A stretch of 64,000 bases of DNA, from the NCBI RefSeq assembly GCF_026017845.1, contig NZ_CP100416.1, forward strand, positions 8,029,757-8,093,756, written 5' to 3'. How positions within the stretch are numbered: the first letter of the stretch is position 1; every line of letters begins with the position of its first letter. Below the pieces are notes generated by a model. The model saw nothing but the letters and a program-made list of their open reading frames with translations, ran no database searches and was not told the DNA's origin. The DNA comes from Amycolatopsis mediterranei. GTDB taxonomy: Bacteria; Actinomycetota; Actinomycetes; Mycobacteriales; Pseudonocardiaceae. The translations under genes and the position numbers were made by a program. Shown piece after piece: positions 49,296 through 57,622 of the stretch.

Positions 49296-49489
49296 AAAGA
49301 GCAGCCCCCGCCACTCCCCGGGGGGCGTCCCAGGTCCAGTCTATCGGCTCCCCGGCCGGCACAACCGCCGCTCGGCGATCTGTGGACAACTGCGCCGGCG
49401 CCGGCATGGTTGTGGACAACTCCGCATCCGCCAGCAACGCCGCGGACCAGCCAGCGCTCGCCGACATGGCTGCGGGCAAGCCGACGTGA
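49292..49489 (+). CDS. 65-codon repeat-derived ORF bridging cobT and cobS
   Basis: ATG 49292 overlaps the cobT stop (ATGA), and the TGA at 49487-49489 overlaps the cobS GTG (GTGA). The ORF therefore joins the two genes without a gap. The peptide (KRAAPATPRGASQVQSIGS ... ARRSVDNCAGAGMVVDNSAS) aligns with the CobD tail, with about 32 identities in the first 50 positions, although the two loci lie on opposite strands. It has low complexity, no cysteine-rich or catalytic motif and no membrane segment. It may be a real small protein or only a translatable spacer that carries ribosomes from cobT to cobS. Confidence 0.55.
   Translation: MKRAAPATPRGASQVQSIGSPAGTTAARRSVDNCAGAGMVVDNSASASNAADQPALADMAAGKPT
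49301..49489 (+). repeat. DnaA-box-bearing 30-bp periodic repeat, copy B (between cobT and cobS)
   Basis: This is the inverted counterpart of copy A. The ~90-bp core (49301-49390, with GTCCAGTCTATCGGCTCC) is followed by TGTGGACAA at 49381 and 49411 and decayed copies at 49441 (CGCGGACCA) and 49471 (TGCGGGCAA), all 30 bp apart. In the sense of the adjoining cob genes it has the same orientation and reading frame as copy A. Confidence 0.85.
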
Positions 49490-50229
49490 GCCGGTGGGTG
49501 GATGCCGTGCGGATGGCCGTCGGGACGCTGACCACCGTGCCGGTTCCCGCTCCGCGGGTCATCGATCGGCGTGTTGCCGGGCGGGCCATGGTGCTCGCTC
49601 CGCTTGCCGCGCTTCCGCTGGCCGCTGCCGCCGGGGGGATCGTCTGGGCCGGTTCCGCCGTCGGGCTGCCCGTGCTTGCCACTGCGGCGCTCGCCCTCGG
49701 TGCCGTCGCGCTCGGCAGCCGGGGGTTGCACCTCGACGGGCTCGCCGACACCGCCGACGGTCTTGGTGCCTCCTACGACCGCGCCAAGGCCCTCCACGTC
49801 ATGCGCCGCGGGGACTCCGGACCCACCGGGGTGGCCACCCTCGTCCTGGTCCTCCTCGTCCAGGTCGGTGCCCTGACCGCCGCCAACCCGATCACGGCGG
49901 CCGCGGGCGTGCTCGTCGGCCGGTGCACGCTCTCCATGGCGTGCGCGCGGGGCGTTCCGTCCGCACGGCCGGAAGGGCTCGGCGCCACCGTCGCCGGCTC
50001 GGTGCCCCGCGCCGCCGCGGTCGCGGTGGGCGTGGCCGCCGCCGGGCTCGCGGTGCTGCTGCCCGGGCTGCCGTGGTGGCGTGGGCCGCTCGCGGTCGGC
50101 CTCGCCTACGGCGTCGCCGGTGCGCTCCTGTGGCGGTGCACCAAACGGCTCGGCGGCATCACCGGCGACGTGCTCGGTGCCGGTGTCGAAGCTGCCGTTG
50201 CGGCCGCGCTGGTGGCGTTGTCAGCCTAG
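49486..50229 (+). CDS. cobS: adenosylcobinamide-GDP ribazoletransferase (cobalamin synthase)
   Basis: The 247-residue integral membrane enzyme joins adenosylcobinamide-GDP to alpha-ribazole(-P). Motifs are AVRMAVGTLTTVPVP, GLHLDGLADTADGLGASYDRAKALHVMRRGDSGPTGVATLVLVLLVQ and KRLGGITGDVLGAGVE. There are about six hydrophobic segments. GTG 49486 overlaps the repeat ORF stop. Confidence 0.94.
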   Translation: MSRWVDAVRMAVGTLTTVPVPAPRVIDRRVAGRAMVLAPLAALPLAAAAGGIVWAGSAVGLPVLATAALALGAVALGSRGLHLDGLADTADGLGASYDRAKALHVMRRGDSGPTGVATLVLVLLVQVGALTAANPITAAAGVLVGRCTLSMACARGVPSARPEGLGATVAGSVPRAAAVAVGVAAAGLAVLLPGLPWWRGPLAVGLAYGVAGALLWRCTKRLGGITGDVLGAGVEAAVAAALVALSA

Positions 50230-50353
50230 GCCGTTGCCCGGAAGGCACGCCGACGCTCAGCTGACCGGATTCCGCGGTAGTCGCGAAGTGCCGTTCCGGC
50301 GCGACGGAGGTCAAGCACCCCGGCAAGGGACCGAAACTGTCATACCCCCTCCT

Positions 50354-50359
50354 TACAGT
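50354..50359 (+). promoter_or_regulatory. -10 element TACAGT, leaderless start of the WYL regulator
   Basis: TACAGT ends 7 nt before GTG 50367. It is also the right arm of an inverted repeat ACTGT...ACAGT (about 50336-50359) that could be an autoregulatory site. Confidence 0.45.
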
Positions 50360-50366
50360 GATCCGC

Positions 50367-51053
50367 GTGAACCGAACCGATCGTCTCTACGCCCTCGTCG
50401 AAGAACTGCGCGCCGTCGCGCCGCGGCCACGCAGTGCGCGGTGGCTCGCCGACCGGTTCGAGGTCAGCGTCCGCACCGTCGAACGGGACATCAGCGCCCT
50501 GCAGCAGTCCGGCACGCCGATCTACGCCGAGGCCGGCCGCACCGGCGGGTACTGCCTCGACAAGGCGCACACGATGCCGCCGGTCAACCTGACGCCCGCC
50601 GAGGCCGTCGCCATGGCGCTCGCGCTGAGACACCTCGACGCCACTCCCTTCCGGGCGGAAGGGCGCTCGGCGCTGCGCAAGCTGGTCGCGGCGATGCGGC
50701 GGGAGGACGCAGACGCGGCGCAGAACCTCGCCGCCTGTGTCCACCTGCTCGGCAGCGGCCCCGTTCCGCCGATGCCGCACGTGCTCGGCATCCGCCGCGT
50801 CCTGCGCATCCGGTACACCGACCGCGAAGGCACCGTCACCCGCCGGGAGATCGAGCCGCTCGGCTACGTCGGCAAGCCCACGCACTGGTACCTCGTGGCC
50901 TGGTGCCGGCTGCGCCGGGAGATCCGGGCGTTCCGCACCGACCGGATCGTCTCCTACTCCGTGACCGCCGAGGTGCCGCCGCTTCGCCGGCTGCGGCCCG
51001 AGGACCTCGACATCCCGTACGGCGACGTCGATCAGCTCACTTTGGCGGGGTGA
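50367..51053 (+). CDS. HTH-WYL (YafY-type) transcriptional regulator
   Basis: The 228-residue protein has an N-terminal HTH_11 at ~1-60 (NRTDRLYALVEELRAVAPRPRSARWLADRFEVSVRTVERDISALQQSGTPIYAEAGRTGGYCL). The WYL domain follows (RRVLRIRYTDREGTVTRREIEPLGYVGKPTHWYLVAWCRLRREIRAFRTDRI). WYL domains bind nucleotides or small ligands. It is paired with a convergent VOC protein, overlapping by 17 nt, a common genome neighbour for this regulator type. Confidence 0.9.
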   Translation: MNRTDRLYALVEELRAVAPRPRSARWLADRFEVSVRTVERDISALQQSGTPIYAEAGRTGGYCLDKAHTMPPVNLTPAEAVAMALALRHLDATPFRAEGRSALRKLVAAMRREDADAAQNLAACVHLLGSGPVPPMPHVLGIRRVLRIRYTDREGTVTRREIEPLGYVGKPTHWYLVAWCRLRREIRAFRTDRIVSYSVTAEVPPLRRLRPEDLDIPYGDVDQLTLAG

Positions 51054-51393
51054 ACACCGAGAAGTGGTTGCCCGCCGGGTCGAGCACATGCGCGAATGTC
51101 ACGCCCACCGGGTTGACGCTCGGTGGCCGCTGCACCCGCCCACCGGCTTTCTCGACCTGGCGGCAGGTGGCGTCGACGTCCTCGACCAGCACGGTGAAGA
51201 CCGCGTAGTCCTCCGTTCCGGTGGAGAGCCCGCCGCGCGAGCCGCCGGTGTCGATCACCCGGTAGGCCGGGTCGGTGCTGGCCGACGAGTCCTGGGCGAT
51301 CTTCCAGCCGAACACCTCACCGTAGAACCGCTCGGCAGCCGCCGGGTCCGCGGTGCCGATCTCGAACCAGGCGACGTCGTTGAATCCGGGCAT
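51037..51393 (-). CDS. VOC family protein
   Basis: The 118-residue single glyoxalase-like module pair has VAWFEIGTADPAAAERFYGEVFGWKI at the N-terminus and DPAGNHFSVFTPPK at the C-terminus. It is of the length and sequence type of small VOC proteins often encoded beside YafY regulators. Metal ligands are incomplete and a function is not assigned. Its 3' end overlaps the WYL gene. Confidence 0.85.
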   Translation of the reverse strand: MPGFNDVAWFEIGTADPAAAERFYGEVFGWKIAQDSSASTDPAYRVIDTGGSRGGLSTGTEDYAVFTVLVEDVDATCRQVEKAGGRVQRPPSVNPVGVTFAHVLDPAGNHFSVFTPPK

Positions 51394-51474
51394 GTCGTTC
51401 CTTCCGCTGCCACGCCGGGTGTTTCCCGGCTTCGCCCAGTTTCGGCAGCGGTGGCGACAACCCCCTGTCGGTGT

Positions 51475-52497
51475 TTACGAAACTTCTCGCAAAGTCGCCA
51501 GGAACGCGTCCGTCGTCGCGCGGTCGCGGACCGCCAGCCGCAGGTGGTCCGGGCCGAGGCCAGGGAACGTGTCCCCTCGCCGCACCGCGTAGCCCGCTTC
51601 ACGCAGGCGCGCGCGCAGGGAAGCGCCGTCGGGGACGCGTACCAGCACGAACGGGCCGCGCGGGTCGCCCAGCACCGGCACGCCCGCCGCCACCAGGCCG
51701 GAGACCAGAAACTCGCGGTCCGACTCCGCCGCGATCGCCAGCTTTTCCGCTTCCTCCACGGCGGACGGCCGGCAGCACGCCACGGTCGCCACGCCGGCCA
51801 ACGTGGACACCGACCACGGCACCTGCACCGCCCGAAGCCGCTCGACGACGTCCGCCGAAGCGAGCACGTAACCCGCCCGCAGGCCGGCCAAGCCCCAGGT
51901 CTTCGTCAGGCTGCGCAGCACGACGACACCCGGGAACCCGGACGCCAGGCTCTCGGCCTCGCCCGGGATCGCGTCCAGGAACGCTTCGTCCACCACGAGC
52001 AGCCGGCCGGGGCGCGCCAAGGAAAGCAGCGCCGGCGCCGGATGCAGGACCGACGTCGGGTTCGTCGGATTGCCGACGAACACCAGGTCGGCTTCGGCCG
52101 GGACCAGCGCCGGATCGAGGACGAACCCGTCCGCCTCGGTCAGGATCACCCGCGAGACCGCGTGCCCCGCCGCCCGCAGCGCGGCTTCCGGCTCGGTGAA
52201 CTGCGGGTGCACGACTACCGCGTGGCGCGGCCGGAAAGCCGAGGCCAGCAGCGTGAACGCCTCCGCAGCACCCGCGGTGACCAGCACTTCCGAGGAGGGA
52301 CGGCCGTGACGCCCGGCCACCGCCTGCACCGCATCCACAGTGGACGGATACGCGGCCAGCGAGTCCAAAGCGGACGCCAGTTCGTCCCGCAGCCAAGCGG
52401 GCGGGCGCGGCAGCCGGACGTTCACCGCCAGGTCGACCAGCCCCGGCCCAACCTCGCGATCACCGTGGTGGTGCAGGTCGTAATCAGACACAGCCAT
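51475..52497 (-). CDS. cobC: threonine-phosphate decarboxylase-like aminotransferase of the cobalamin pathway
   Basis: The 340-residue fold-type I PLP protein (histidinol-phosphate aminotransferase family) carries the CobC/CobD(Salmonella)-like start HHHGDREVGPGLVDLAVNVR. The PLP lysine is in LRSLTKTWGLAGLRAGY, with FVGNPTNPTSVL and VVDEAFLDAIPGE. It should supply (R)-1-amino-2-propanol (phosphate) for the CobD step. ATG 52497 overlaps the cobB stop by 14 nt; GTG 52491 is an alternative. It is the last gene of the chelatase-cobO-cobB-cobC operon. Confidence 0.88.
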   Translation of the reverse strand: MAVSDYDLHHHGDREVGPGLVDLAVNVRLPRPPAWLRDELASALDSLAAYPSTVDAVQAVAGRHGRPSSEVLVTAGAAEAFTLLASAFRPRHAVVVHPQFTEPEAALRAAGHAVSRVILTEADGFVLDPALVPAEADLVFVGNPTNPTSVLHPAPALLSLARPGRLLVVDEAFLDAIPGEAESLASGFPGVVVLRSLTKTWGLAGLRAGYVLASADVVERLRAVQVPWSVSTLAGVATVACCRPSAVEEAEKLAIAAESDREFLVSGLVAAGVPVLGDPRGPFVLVRVPDGASLRARLREAGYAVRRGDTFPGLGPDHLRLAVRDRATTDAFLATLREVS

Positions 52498-53821
52498 ACG
52501 CCCGCACCCGCGCCGCGAACCGCTGGGCCAGTTCCGGATACCCCGCCCAGTGGACGTGCAGGTAGGACGCGTGCAGCGTCGGCGAAGCGAAGCCGTCCAG
52601 CTGCCGGTCCCAACCCCAGGCCGCCGAGGCCCCATGCGACGGCGTCACTTCGGTGCGGTGGAACTCGTGCCCGGTGACGCGCTGCCCGGCCGTCGCCAGC
52701 AGGTTGTCCTCGACGGCGACCGCGCGCCGGTAGCCGAGCTTGCCGCGGGCGGTCATCTTGGCGTCCGCGGGCACCGCGCCGACCATCGGCACGCCGTCCA
52801 AGGACTGGCACAGGTAGAGCAGGCCGGCGCATTCCGCGCTCACCGGCATTCCGCTCCGGACGGCCGAAGCCACCGCAGAACGCAACGCCGTGTTCGACGA
52901 CAGCTCGGCCGCGTGCACCTCGGGGAACCCGCCGCCGAAGTACAGTCCGGCGCACCCGTCGGGCAACGCCTGGTCGCGCAAGGGATCGACGTCCACGACC
53001 TCGACGCCGCAAGCCGCCAGCAGCTCGATGTTCTCGGTGTAACGGAAGGTGAACGCCGGGCCGCCGGCGGCGGCGATCGTCACTTGTGGACCGTCCACCC
53101 CGGACGGCTCCCACGGCGGCGAAGAAAGCCTCGGCGCCCCGGAAGCGATCCGGACGATCGCTTCGAGGTCGACGCCGTCGCGCACCCACGCGGCCAGCGC
53201 GGGCAGCACGTCCTGAGCTTCCGCGGCCCGTTCCGCCGCCGGGACGAGCCCGAGGTGCCGGCTCGGCGCGTGGATCTCTTCGTTGCGGTACAACGCCCCC
53301 AGCAGCGGGACGCCGGTGGCGTCCAGCGCGGACGCGATCTCGTCGAGGTGCCGCTGCGAGCCCAGCTTGTTGAGGATCACCCCGGCGAGCCGCACGCGGT
53401 TGTCGTAGTGGGCGAAGCCGAGCACGGTCGCGGCGACGCTGCGGGAGGCGGCCGAGGCGTCGACGACCAGCACGACGGGCGCGTCGAGCAGCCGGGCCAC
53501 GTGCGCGGTCGAGGCGTAGCCCTCGGTCCCGAGAGCGCCGTCGAAGAGGCCCATCACGCCCTCGATGACCGCAATGTCCGCACCGAGAGAACCGTGGCGC
53601 AGCAACGGGATCAACGCGTCTTCGCCCTGCAGGAACGGGTCCAGGTTCCGCGCCGGCCGCCCGGTGGCGAGCGCGTGGTAACCGGGGTCGATGAAGTCCG
53701 GCCCGACCTTGTGCCCGGACACCCGGTGCCCGGCCGCGCCCAGCGCCGCCATCAGCCCGGCGGCGATCGTGGTCTTGCCGTGCCCGGAACCGGGCGCGGC
53801 GACGACCACGCGCGCTACCAC
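52484..53821 (-). CDS. cobB: (hydrogeno)cobyrinic acid a,c-diamide synthase
   Basis: The 445-residue glutamine-dependent amidase has an ATP domain (VVVAAPGSGHGKTTIAAGLMAAL, GHKVGPDFIDPGYH, VIEGVMGLFDG, GVILNKLGSQRH). The glutaminase domain has the nucleophile Cys in SAECAGLLYLCQSL and FGGGFPEVHAAELSSN upstream. GTG 53821 overlaps the cobO stop by 7 nt. As the a,c-diamide product is the chelatase substrate in the aerobic route, its position next to a chelatase-type gene fits. Confidence 0.95.
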   Translation of the reverse strand: MVARVVVAAPGSGHGKTTIAAGLMAALGAAGHRVSGHKVGPDFIDPGYHALATGRPARNLDPFLQGEDALIPLLRHGSLGADIAVIEGVMGLFDGALGTEGYASTAHVARLLDAPVVLVVDASAASRSVAATVLGFAHYDNRVRLAGVILNKLGSQRHLDEIASALDATGVPLLGALYRNEEIHAPSRHLGLVPAAERAAEAQDVLPALAAWVRDGVDLEAIVRIASGAPRLSSPPWEPSGVDGPQVTIAAAGGPAFTFRYTENIELLAACGVEVVDVDPLRDQALPDGCAGLYFGGGFPEVHAAELSSNTALRSAVASAVRSGMPVSAECAGLLYLCQSLDGVPMVGAVPADAKMTARGKLGYRRAVAVEDNLLATAGQRVTGHEFHRTEVTPSHGASAAWGWDRQLDGFASPTLHASYLHVHWAGYPELAQRFAARVRAYGCV

Positions 53822-54429
53822 TCGATCCCCCGCTGGCCCTTCTGGCCGGCGTCCATCGGGTGCTTGACCTTGGTCATCTCGGCGACCAGGTCGGCGGCCT
53901 CGACGAGCTCCGGCGGCGCGTACCGGCCGGTGATGACGACGTGCTGGTGGCCGGGTCGCGCGACCAAGGTGGACACCACGTCGCCGACGTCGAGCCAGCC
54001 CCATTTGAGCAGGTAGGAGAACTCGTCGAGGACGTAGAAGTCGTGCGCCTCGGCGGCGAGCCGGCGCTTGATCTCCGCCCACCCCTCACGGGCGTTCGAA
54101 GCGTGGTCCTCTTCGGTGCCGGACTTGCGCGCCCAGCTCCAGCCCTCGCCCATCTTGTGCCACTCGACGGGGCCGCCCTGGCCGGTGTCGTCGTGCAGCT
54201 TGCCCAGCGCGCGGAACGCGGCTTCCTCGCCGACGCGCCACTTCGCCGACTTGACGAACTGGAACACGCCGATCGACCAGCCCTGGTTCCAGGCGCGCAG
54301 CGCCATTCCGAACGCGGCCGTCGACTTGCCCTTCATCTCGCCGGTGTGCACGGCGAGCAGCGGCCGGTTGCGGCGCTGGCGTGTGGTCAGGCCGTCGTCC
54401 GGGACGGCGTCCGGTTTGCCCTGTGGCAT
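53815..54429 (-). CDS. cobO: cob(I)yrinic acid a,c-diamide adenosyltransferase
   Basis: The 204-residue BtuR/CobO-type enzyme has the P-loop VHTGEMKGKSTAAFG, with WNQGWSIGVFQFVKS, GEEAAFRALGKLHDD and FYVLDEFSYLLKWGWL. It transfers the adenosyl group from ATP to Co(I). ATG 54429 overlaps the chelatase stop by one base (TGATG). Confidence 0.95.
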   Translation of the reverse strand: MPQGKPDAVPDDGLTTRQRRNRPLLAVHTGEMKGKSTAAFGMALRAWNQGWSIGVFQFVKSAKWRVGEEAAFRALGKLHDDTGQGGPVEWHKMGEGWSWARKSGTEEDHASNAREGWAEIKRRLAAEAHDFYVLDEFSYLLKWGWLDVGDVVSTLVARPGHQHVVITGRYAPPELVEAADLVAEMTKVKHPMDAGQKGQRGIEW

Positions 54430-56369
54430 CAGGCGGCCCTTCCGGTCCGGGCGCGGACGGCGTCCGCCAGCGATTCGGCGGCGACGTCGGCGAGGGGGAC
54501 GTGTTCCGCGCCGAGGTGGGCGGCGAGGTCGGCGGCCAGGCCGAGGCGCATCTTGCCGCTCTCGCAGTCCATGAGGATCGTCGTGACGCCGGCCAGGAGC
54601 CCGGCCGCGGCCTTGGCGCGGGCGACGGCGTCGGGACCGCTGGTGGCGCGGCCGTCGGTGACGACGACCAGCAGCGGACGGCGCCGGGGGTCGCGGATCT
54701 CCTCGACACGCAGCACGCGCGCCGCCTCCAGGAGCCCTTCGGCCAGGGGCGTCCGGCCGCCGGTCGGGAGGCCTTCGAGGCGGGACGCGGCCGCGTCGAC
54801 GCTGATCGTCGGCGGCAGCGCGAGTTCGGCCGCGTCGCCGCGGAACGTGACGAGCCCGACCTTGTCGCGGCGCTGGTAGGCGTCGAGCAGCAGCGACAGG
54901 ACCGCGGACTTGACCTCGCGCATCCGCGCCTTCGCGCCCATCGAACCGGACGCGTCCACGCAGAACAGCACGAGGTTGCCTTCGCGGCCTTCGCGCAGCG
55001 CGAACCGCAGGTCTTCCGGACGCAGTTCGAGCCCGGCGCCGGTGCGGCCGCGGGCTTTCTGGTGCGGTGCCGCGGCTTTCACGGTCGCGACCAGGTGCGG
55101 CCGGCCTTCGCGGACGCTCGCGGGCTGGACGCCGATCGTCCGGCCGCTGTCGGTGATCGCGCGCGAACGGCGTCCGCGTTCACCCTCGCCCATTCCTTTG
55201 ACGCGGAAGACGCGTGCCTTGAACGTGTCGCCGGCGCCGACGGTCTTCTGCTGACCGCCATTCTGCTGCTTCGGTTCGCCTTGAGGTGCCTTGCCCTGCG
55301 GGGCTTCGTCTTGAGACGGCGCCGAGCCCGAGCCGGGGCCGTCGTCCTCGGGCCCCGGGTCCGGTTCGGCGTCCTGCAACGCCTGCTCCAGCTGCTCTTC
55401 CGAGATCCCCGGTGCGTCGAACGGGTTCCGGCGGCGCCGGTGCGGCAGCGCGAGCCGCGCGGCGACGCGGACGTCCTCGGTGGTCACCTCGTCGCGGCCG
55501 GCCCAGGCCGCGTGCGCGACCGCCGCCCGTGCCGTGACGATGTCCGCGCGCATGCCGTCGACCTCGAAGGACGCGCAGACCTCGGCGATCCGGCGCAGGG
55601 CCTCGTCGGGGAGCTTGACCGCGGGCAGAAGCCGTTGTGCCGCTTCGATGTCCGCGGCGAGCCGGGCGTCTTCGCCGGCGTACTGCGCGGCGAAGGCGTC
55701 GGGATCGGCTTCGTAGGCCAGGCGACGGCGGACGACCTCGACGCGCTGCTCCGGATCGCGGCTGGAGGCGACCTCGACGGTCAGCCCGAACCGGTCCAGC
55801 AGCTGCGGCCGGAGCTCGCCCTCTTCGGGGTTCATGGTGCCGATCAGCACGAACCGCGCGGCGTGCGAGACCGAAACGCCTTCGCGTTCCACGGTCGCGC
55901 GGCCCATCGCCGCGGCGTCCAGGAGCGTGTCGACGAGGTGGTCGTGCAGCAGGTTGACCTCGTCGACGTAGAGCAGCCCGCGGTGCGCGGCGGCCAGCAA
56001 GCCGGGCTGGAAGTCCGTGACGCCTTCGGCGAGCGCGCGTTCGAGGTGCAGCGAGCCGATGACGCGGTCTTCGGCGGCGCCGACCGGGAGTTCGACCAGC
56101 TTCGCGGGCCGCCGGTGGCTGTTCGCGCCGTCGTGCGGGCCGTCCGGGCAGAGCGGGTCGGGAGCCGCGGGATCGCAGGAGAACCGGCAGCCGTCGACGA
56201 CGTCGACACCCGGCAGCAGGCCGGCGAGCGCGCGGACCATGGTCGACTTCGCCGTGCCCTTTTCGCCGCGCACCAGCACCCCGCCGACGGCGGGCGAGAT
56301 CGAGGACAGGACCAGCGCCAGGCGCAGGTCCGGCAGCCCGACTACGGCGGTGAACGGGTACGGCTTCAA
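54429..56369 (-). CDS. magnesium/cobalt chelatase ATPase, fused ChlI-ChlD type
   Basis: The 646-residue protein has an N-terminal AAA+ module (FTAVVGLPDLRLALVLSSISPAVGGVLVRGEKGTAKSTMVRALAGLLPG, GLLYVDEVNLLHDHLVDTLLDAAAMG). An acidic Pro-rich linker with QDAEPDPGPEDDGPG follows, then a C-terminal VWA domain with the MIDAS motif FCVDASGSMGAK. Such fused I+D proteins in actinobacterial cob operons are thought to work with CobN as the cobaltochelatase motor; CobN is not in this window. It heads the minus-strand operon cobO-cobB-cobC. Confidence 0.9.
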   Translation of the reverse strand: MKPYPFTAVVGLPDLRLALVLSSISPAVGGVLVRGEKGTAKSTMVRALAGLLPGVDVVDGCRFSCDPAAPDPLCPDGPHDGANSHRRPAKLVELPVGAAEDRVIGSLHLERALAEGVTDFQPGLLAAAHRGLLYVDEVNLLHDHLVDTLLDAAAMGRATVEREGVSVSHAARFVLIGTMNPEEGELRPQLLDRFGLTVEVASSRDPEQRVEVVRRRLAYEADPDAFAAQYAGEDARLAADIEAAQRLLPAVKLPDEALRRIAEVCASFEVDGMRADIVTARAAVAHAAWAGRDEVTTEDVRVAARLALPHRRRRNPFDAPGISEEQLEQALQDAEPDPGPEDDGPGSGSAPSQDEAPQGKAPQGEPKQQNGGQQKTVGAGDTFKARVFRVKGMGEGERGRRSRAITDSGRTIGVQPASVREGRPHLVATVKAAAPHQKARGRTGAGLELRPEDLRFALREGREGNLVLFCVDASGSMGAKARMREVKSAVLSLLLDAYQRRDKVGLVTFRGDAAELALPPTISVDAAASRLEGLPTGGRTPLAEGLLEAARVLRVEEIRDPRRRPLLVVVTDGRATSGPDAVARAKAAAGLLAGVTTILMDCESGKMRLGLAADLAAHLGAEHVPLADVAAESLADAVRARTGRAA

Positions 56370-56423
56370 CAGCGCTCCTCCAGCTCGGCGACCGGCCGAT
56401 CATCGCACAGCGCCCGCCTCGCT

Positions 56424-56429
56424 TAGGGT
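56424..56429 (+). promoter_or_regulatory. -10 element TAGGGT, leaderless start of cobL
   Basis: TAGGGT ends 8 nt before GTG 56438, and no ribosome site intervenes. The chelatase operon starts divergently 68 bp away. Confidence 0.5.
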
Positions 56430-56437
56430 GGGAAATC

Positions 56438-57622
56438 GTGCGCGAAACATCACGTCGATCCACCGCGGAGGCGGGCTCCGCGAACCGCCTGACCGTGGTC
56501 GGGATCGGGGCCGACGGCTGGCCCGGCCTGTCGGAACCGGCGCGGGCCGCGGTGCTCGCCGCCGACGTCGTGCTGGGTGCGCCCCGGCAGCTGGCCTACC
56601 TGCCCGAGGAGGTCCCGGCGCAGGCGTGGCCGACGCCGTTGCTGCCGGGGCTGGACGCGGTCATCGCGGAGCACGAAGGCGCCCGGATCTGCGTCCTGGC
56701 CAGCGGCGATCCGTTTTTGTCGGGGGTGGGTGCCACACTGGTGGCCCATGGATACGAGGTCGAGGCGCTACCCGCGCTCTCCTCGGTGACACTGGCCCGG
56801 GCACGGCTGGGCTGGTCCGCCGAGGAGACCGAGGTGGTCACCATCGTCGGCCGGTCGTCGGCCCGCGTCGCCCGGGTACTGGCGCCGCGCCGGCGAGTGC
56901 TCGTCCTGGGTGCCGACGCGCCCGCTTTGCGCTCCCTGCTCACCGTGCGGGGTTATGGCGAGAGCGAACTGATCGCGTTGGAGAACCTGGGCGGGCCCGA
57001 CGAGCGCATCTCCGACGGCTGGGCCGGCGATCCCGGACCGCTGACGGTGTTCGCGCTGGCGTGCGCGGGTCCGGCGTTGCCGCTGATCGGCATCCCGGAC
57101 GACGTGTACGCCCACGACGGGCAGTTGACCAAGCGCGACCTGCGAGTGTCGGCGCTGGCCCGCCTCGCGCCGAGTCCCGGCGAGCTGTTGTGGGACGTCG
57201 GCGCGGGCGCGGGCAGCGTCGGCATCGAGTGGTCACGGCTGCACGGGCTGAACCGCGCGGTCGCGATCGAGCGCTCGGCGGAGCGAGCCGAGCGGATCGC
57301 CCGGAACGCATTGGACCTGGGAGTACCGGAACTGGAGGTGGTGGCGGGGGAAGCACCGGAGGCGCTGAGCGCGCTGCCCGCACCGGACGCGGTCTTCATC
57401 GGAGGCGGCGTGACGGCGCCGGGCGTACTGGAGTCGTGCGTGGCCACGGGCGCACGAGTGGTGGCGCACGGGGTGACGCTGGAGGCCGAGCAGGTCCTGG
57501 CGCGCGCGTACGAGGAACACGGAGGGGAGCTGCTGCGGATCGGTGTGGAGAAGGCGGCCCCGCTGGGCGGCTTCACGGGCTGGACGCCGGCCCGGGTCGT
57601 GACGCAGTGGAGCAACCGATGA
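56438..57622 (+). CDS. cobL: precorrin-6Y C5,15-methyltransferase (decarboxylating)
   Basis: The 394-residue fused CbiE-CbiT enzyme has an N-terminal tetrapyrrole methylase at ~20-205 (LTVVGIGADGWPGLSEPARAAVLAADVVLGAPRQL, LASGDPFLSGVGATL). The C-terminal Rossmann methyltransferase has SAM motif LLWDVGAGAGSVGIEWSRL and VFIGGGVTAPGVLESC. It methylates C5 and C15 and decarboxylates the C12 acetate. It opens the operon cobL-cobM-Gfo/Idh-cobK-bluB, whose genes all overlap by 4 nt. Confidence 0.95.
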   Translation: MRETSRRSTAEAGSANRLTVVGIGADGWPGLSEPARAAVLAADVVLGAPRQLAYLPEEVPAQAWPTPLLPGLDAVIAEHEGARICVLASGDPFLSGVGATLVAHGYEVEALPALSSVTLARARLGWSAEETEVVTIVGRSSARVARVLAPRRRVLVLGADAPALRSLLTVRGYGESELIALENLGGPDERISDGWAGDPGPLTVFALACAGPALPLIGIPDDVYAHDGQLTKRDLRVSALARLAPSPGELLWDVGAGAGSVGIEWSRLHGLNRAVAIERSAERAERIARNALDLGVPELEVVAGEAPEALSALPAPDAVFIGGGVTAPGVLESCVATGARVVAHGVTLEAEQVLARAYEEHGGELLRIGVEKAAPLGGFTGWTPARVVTQWSNR

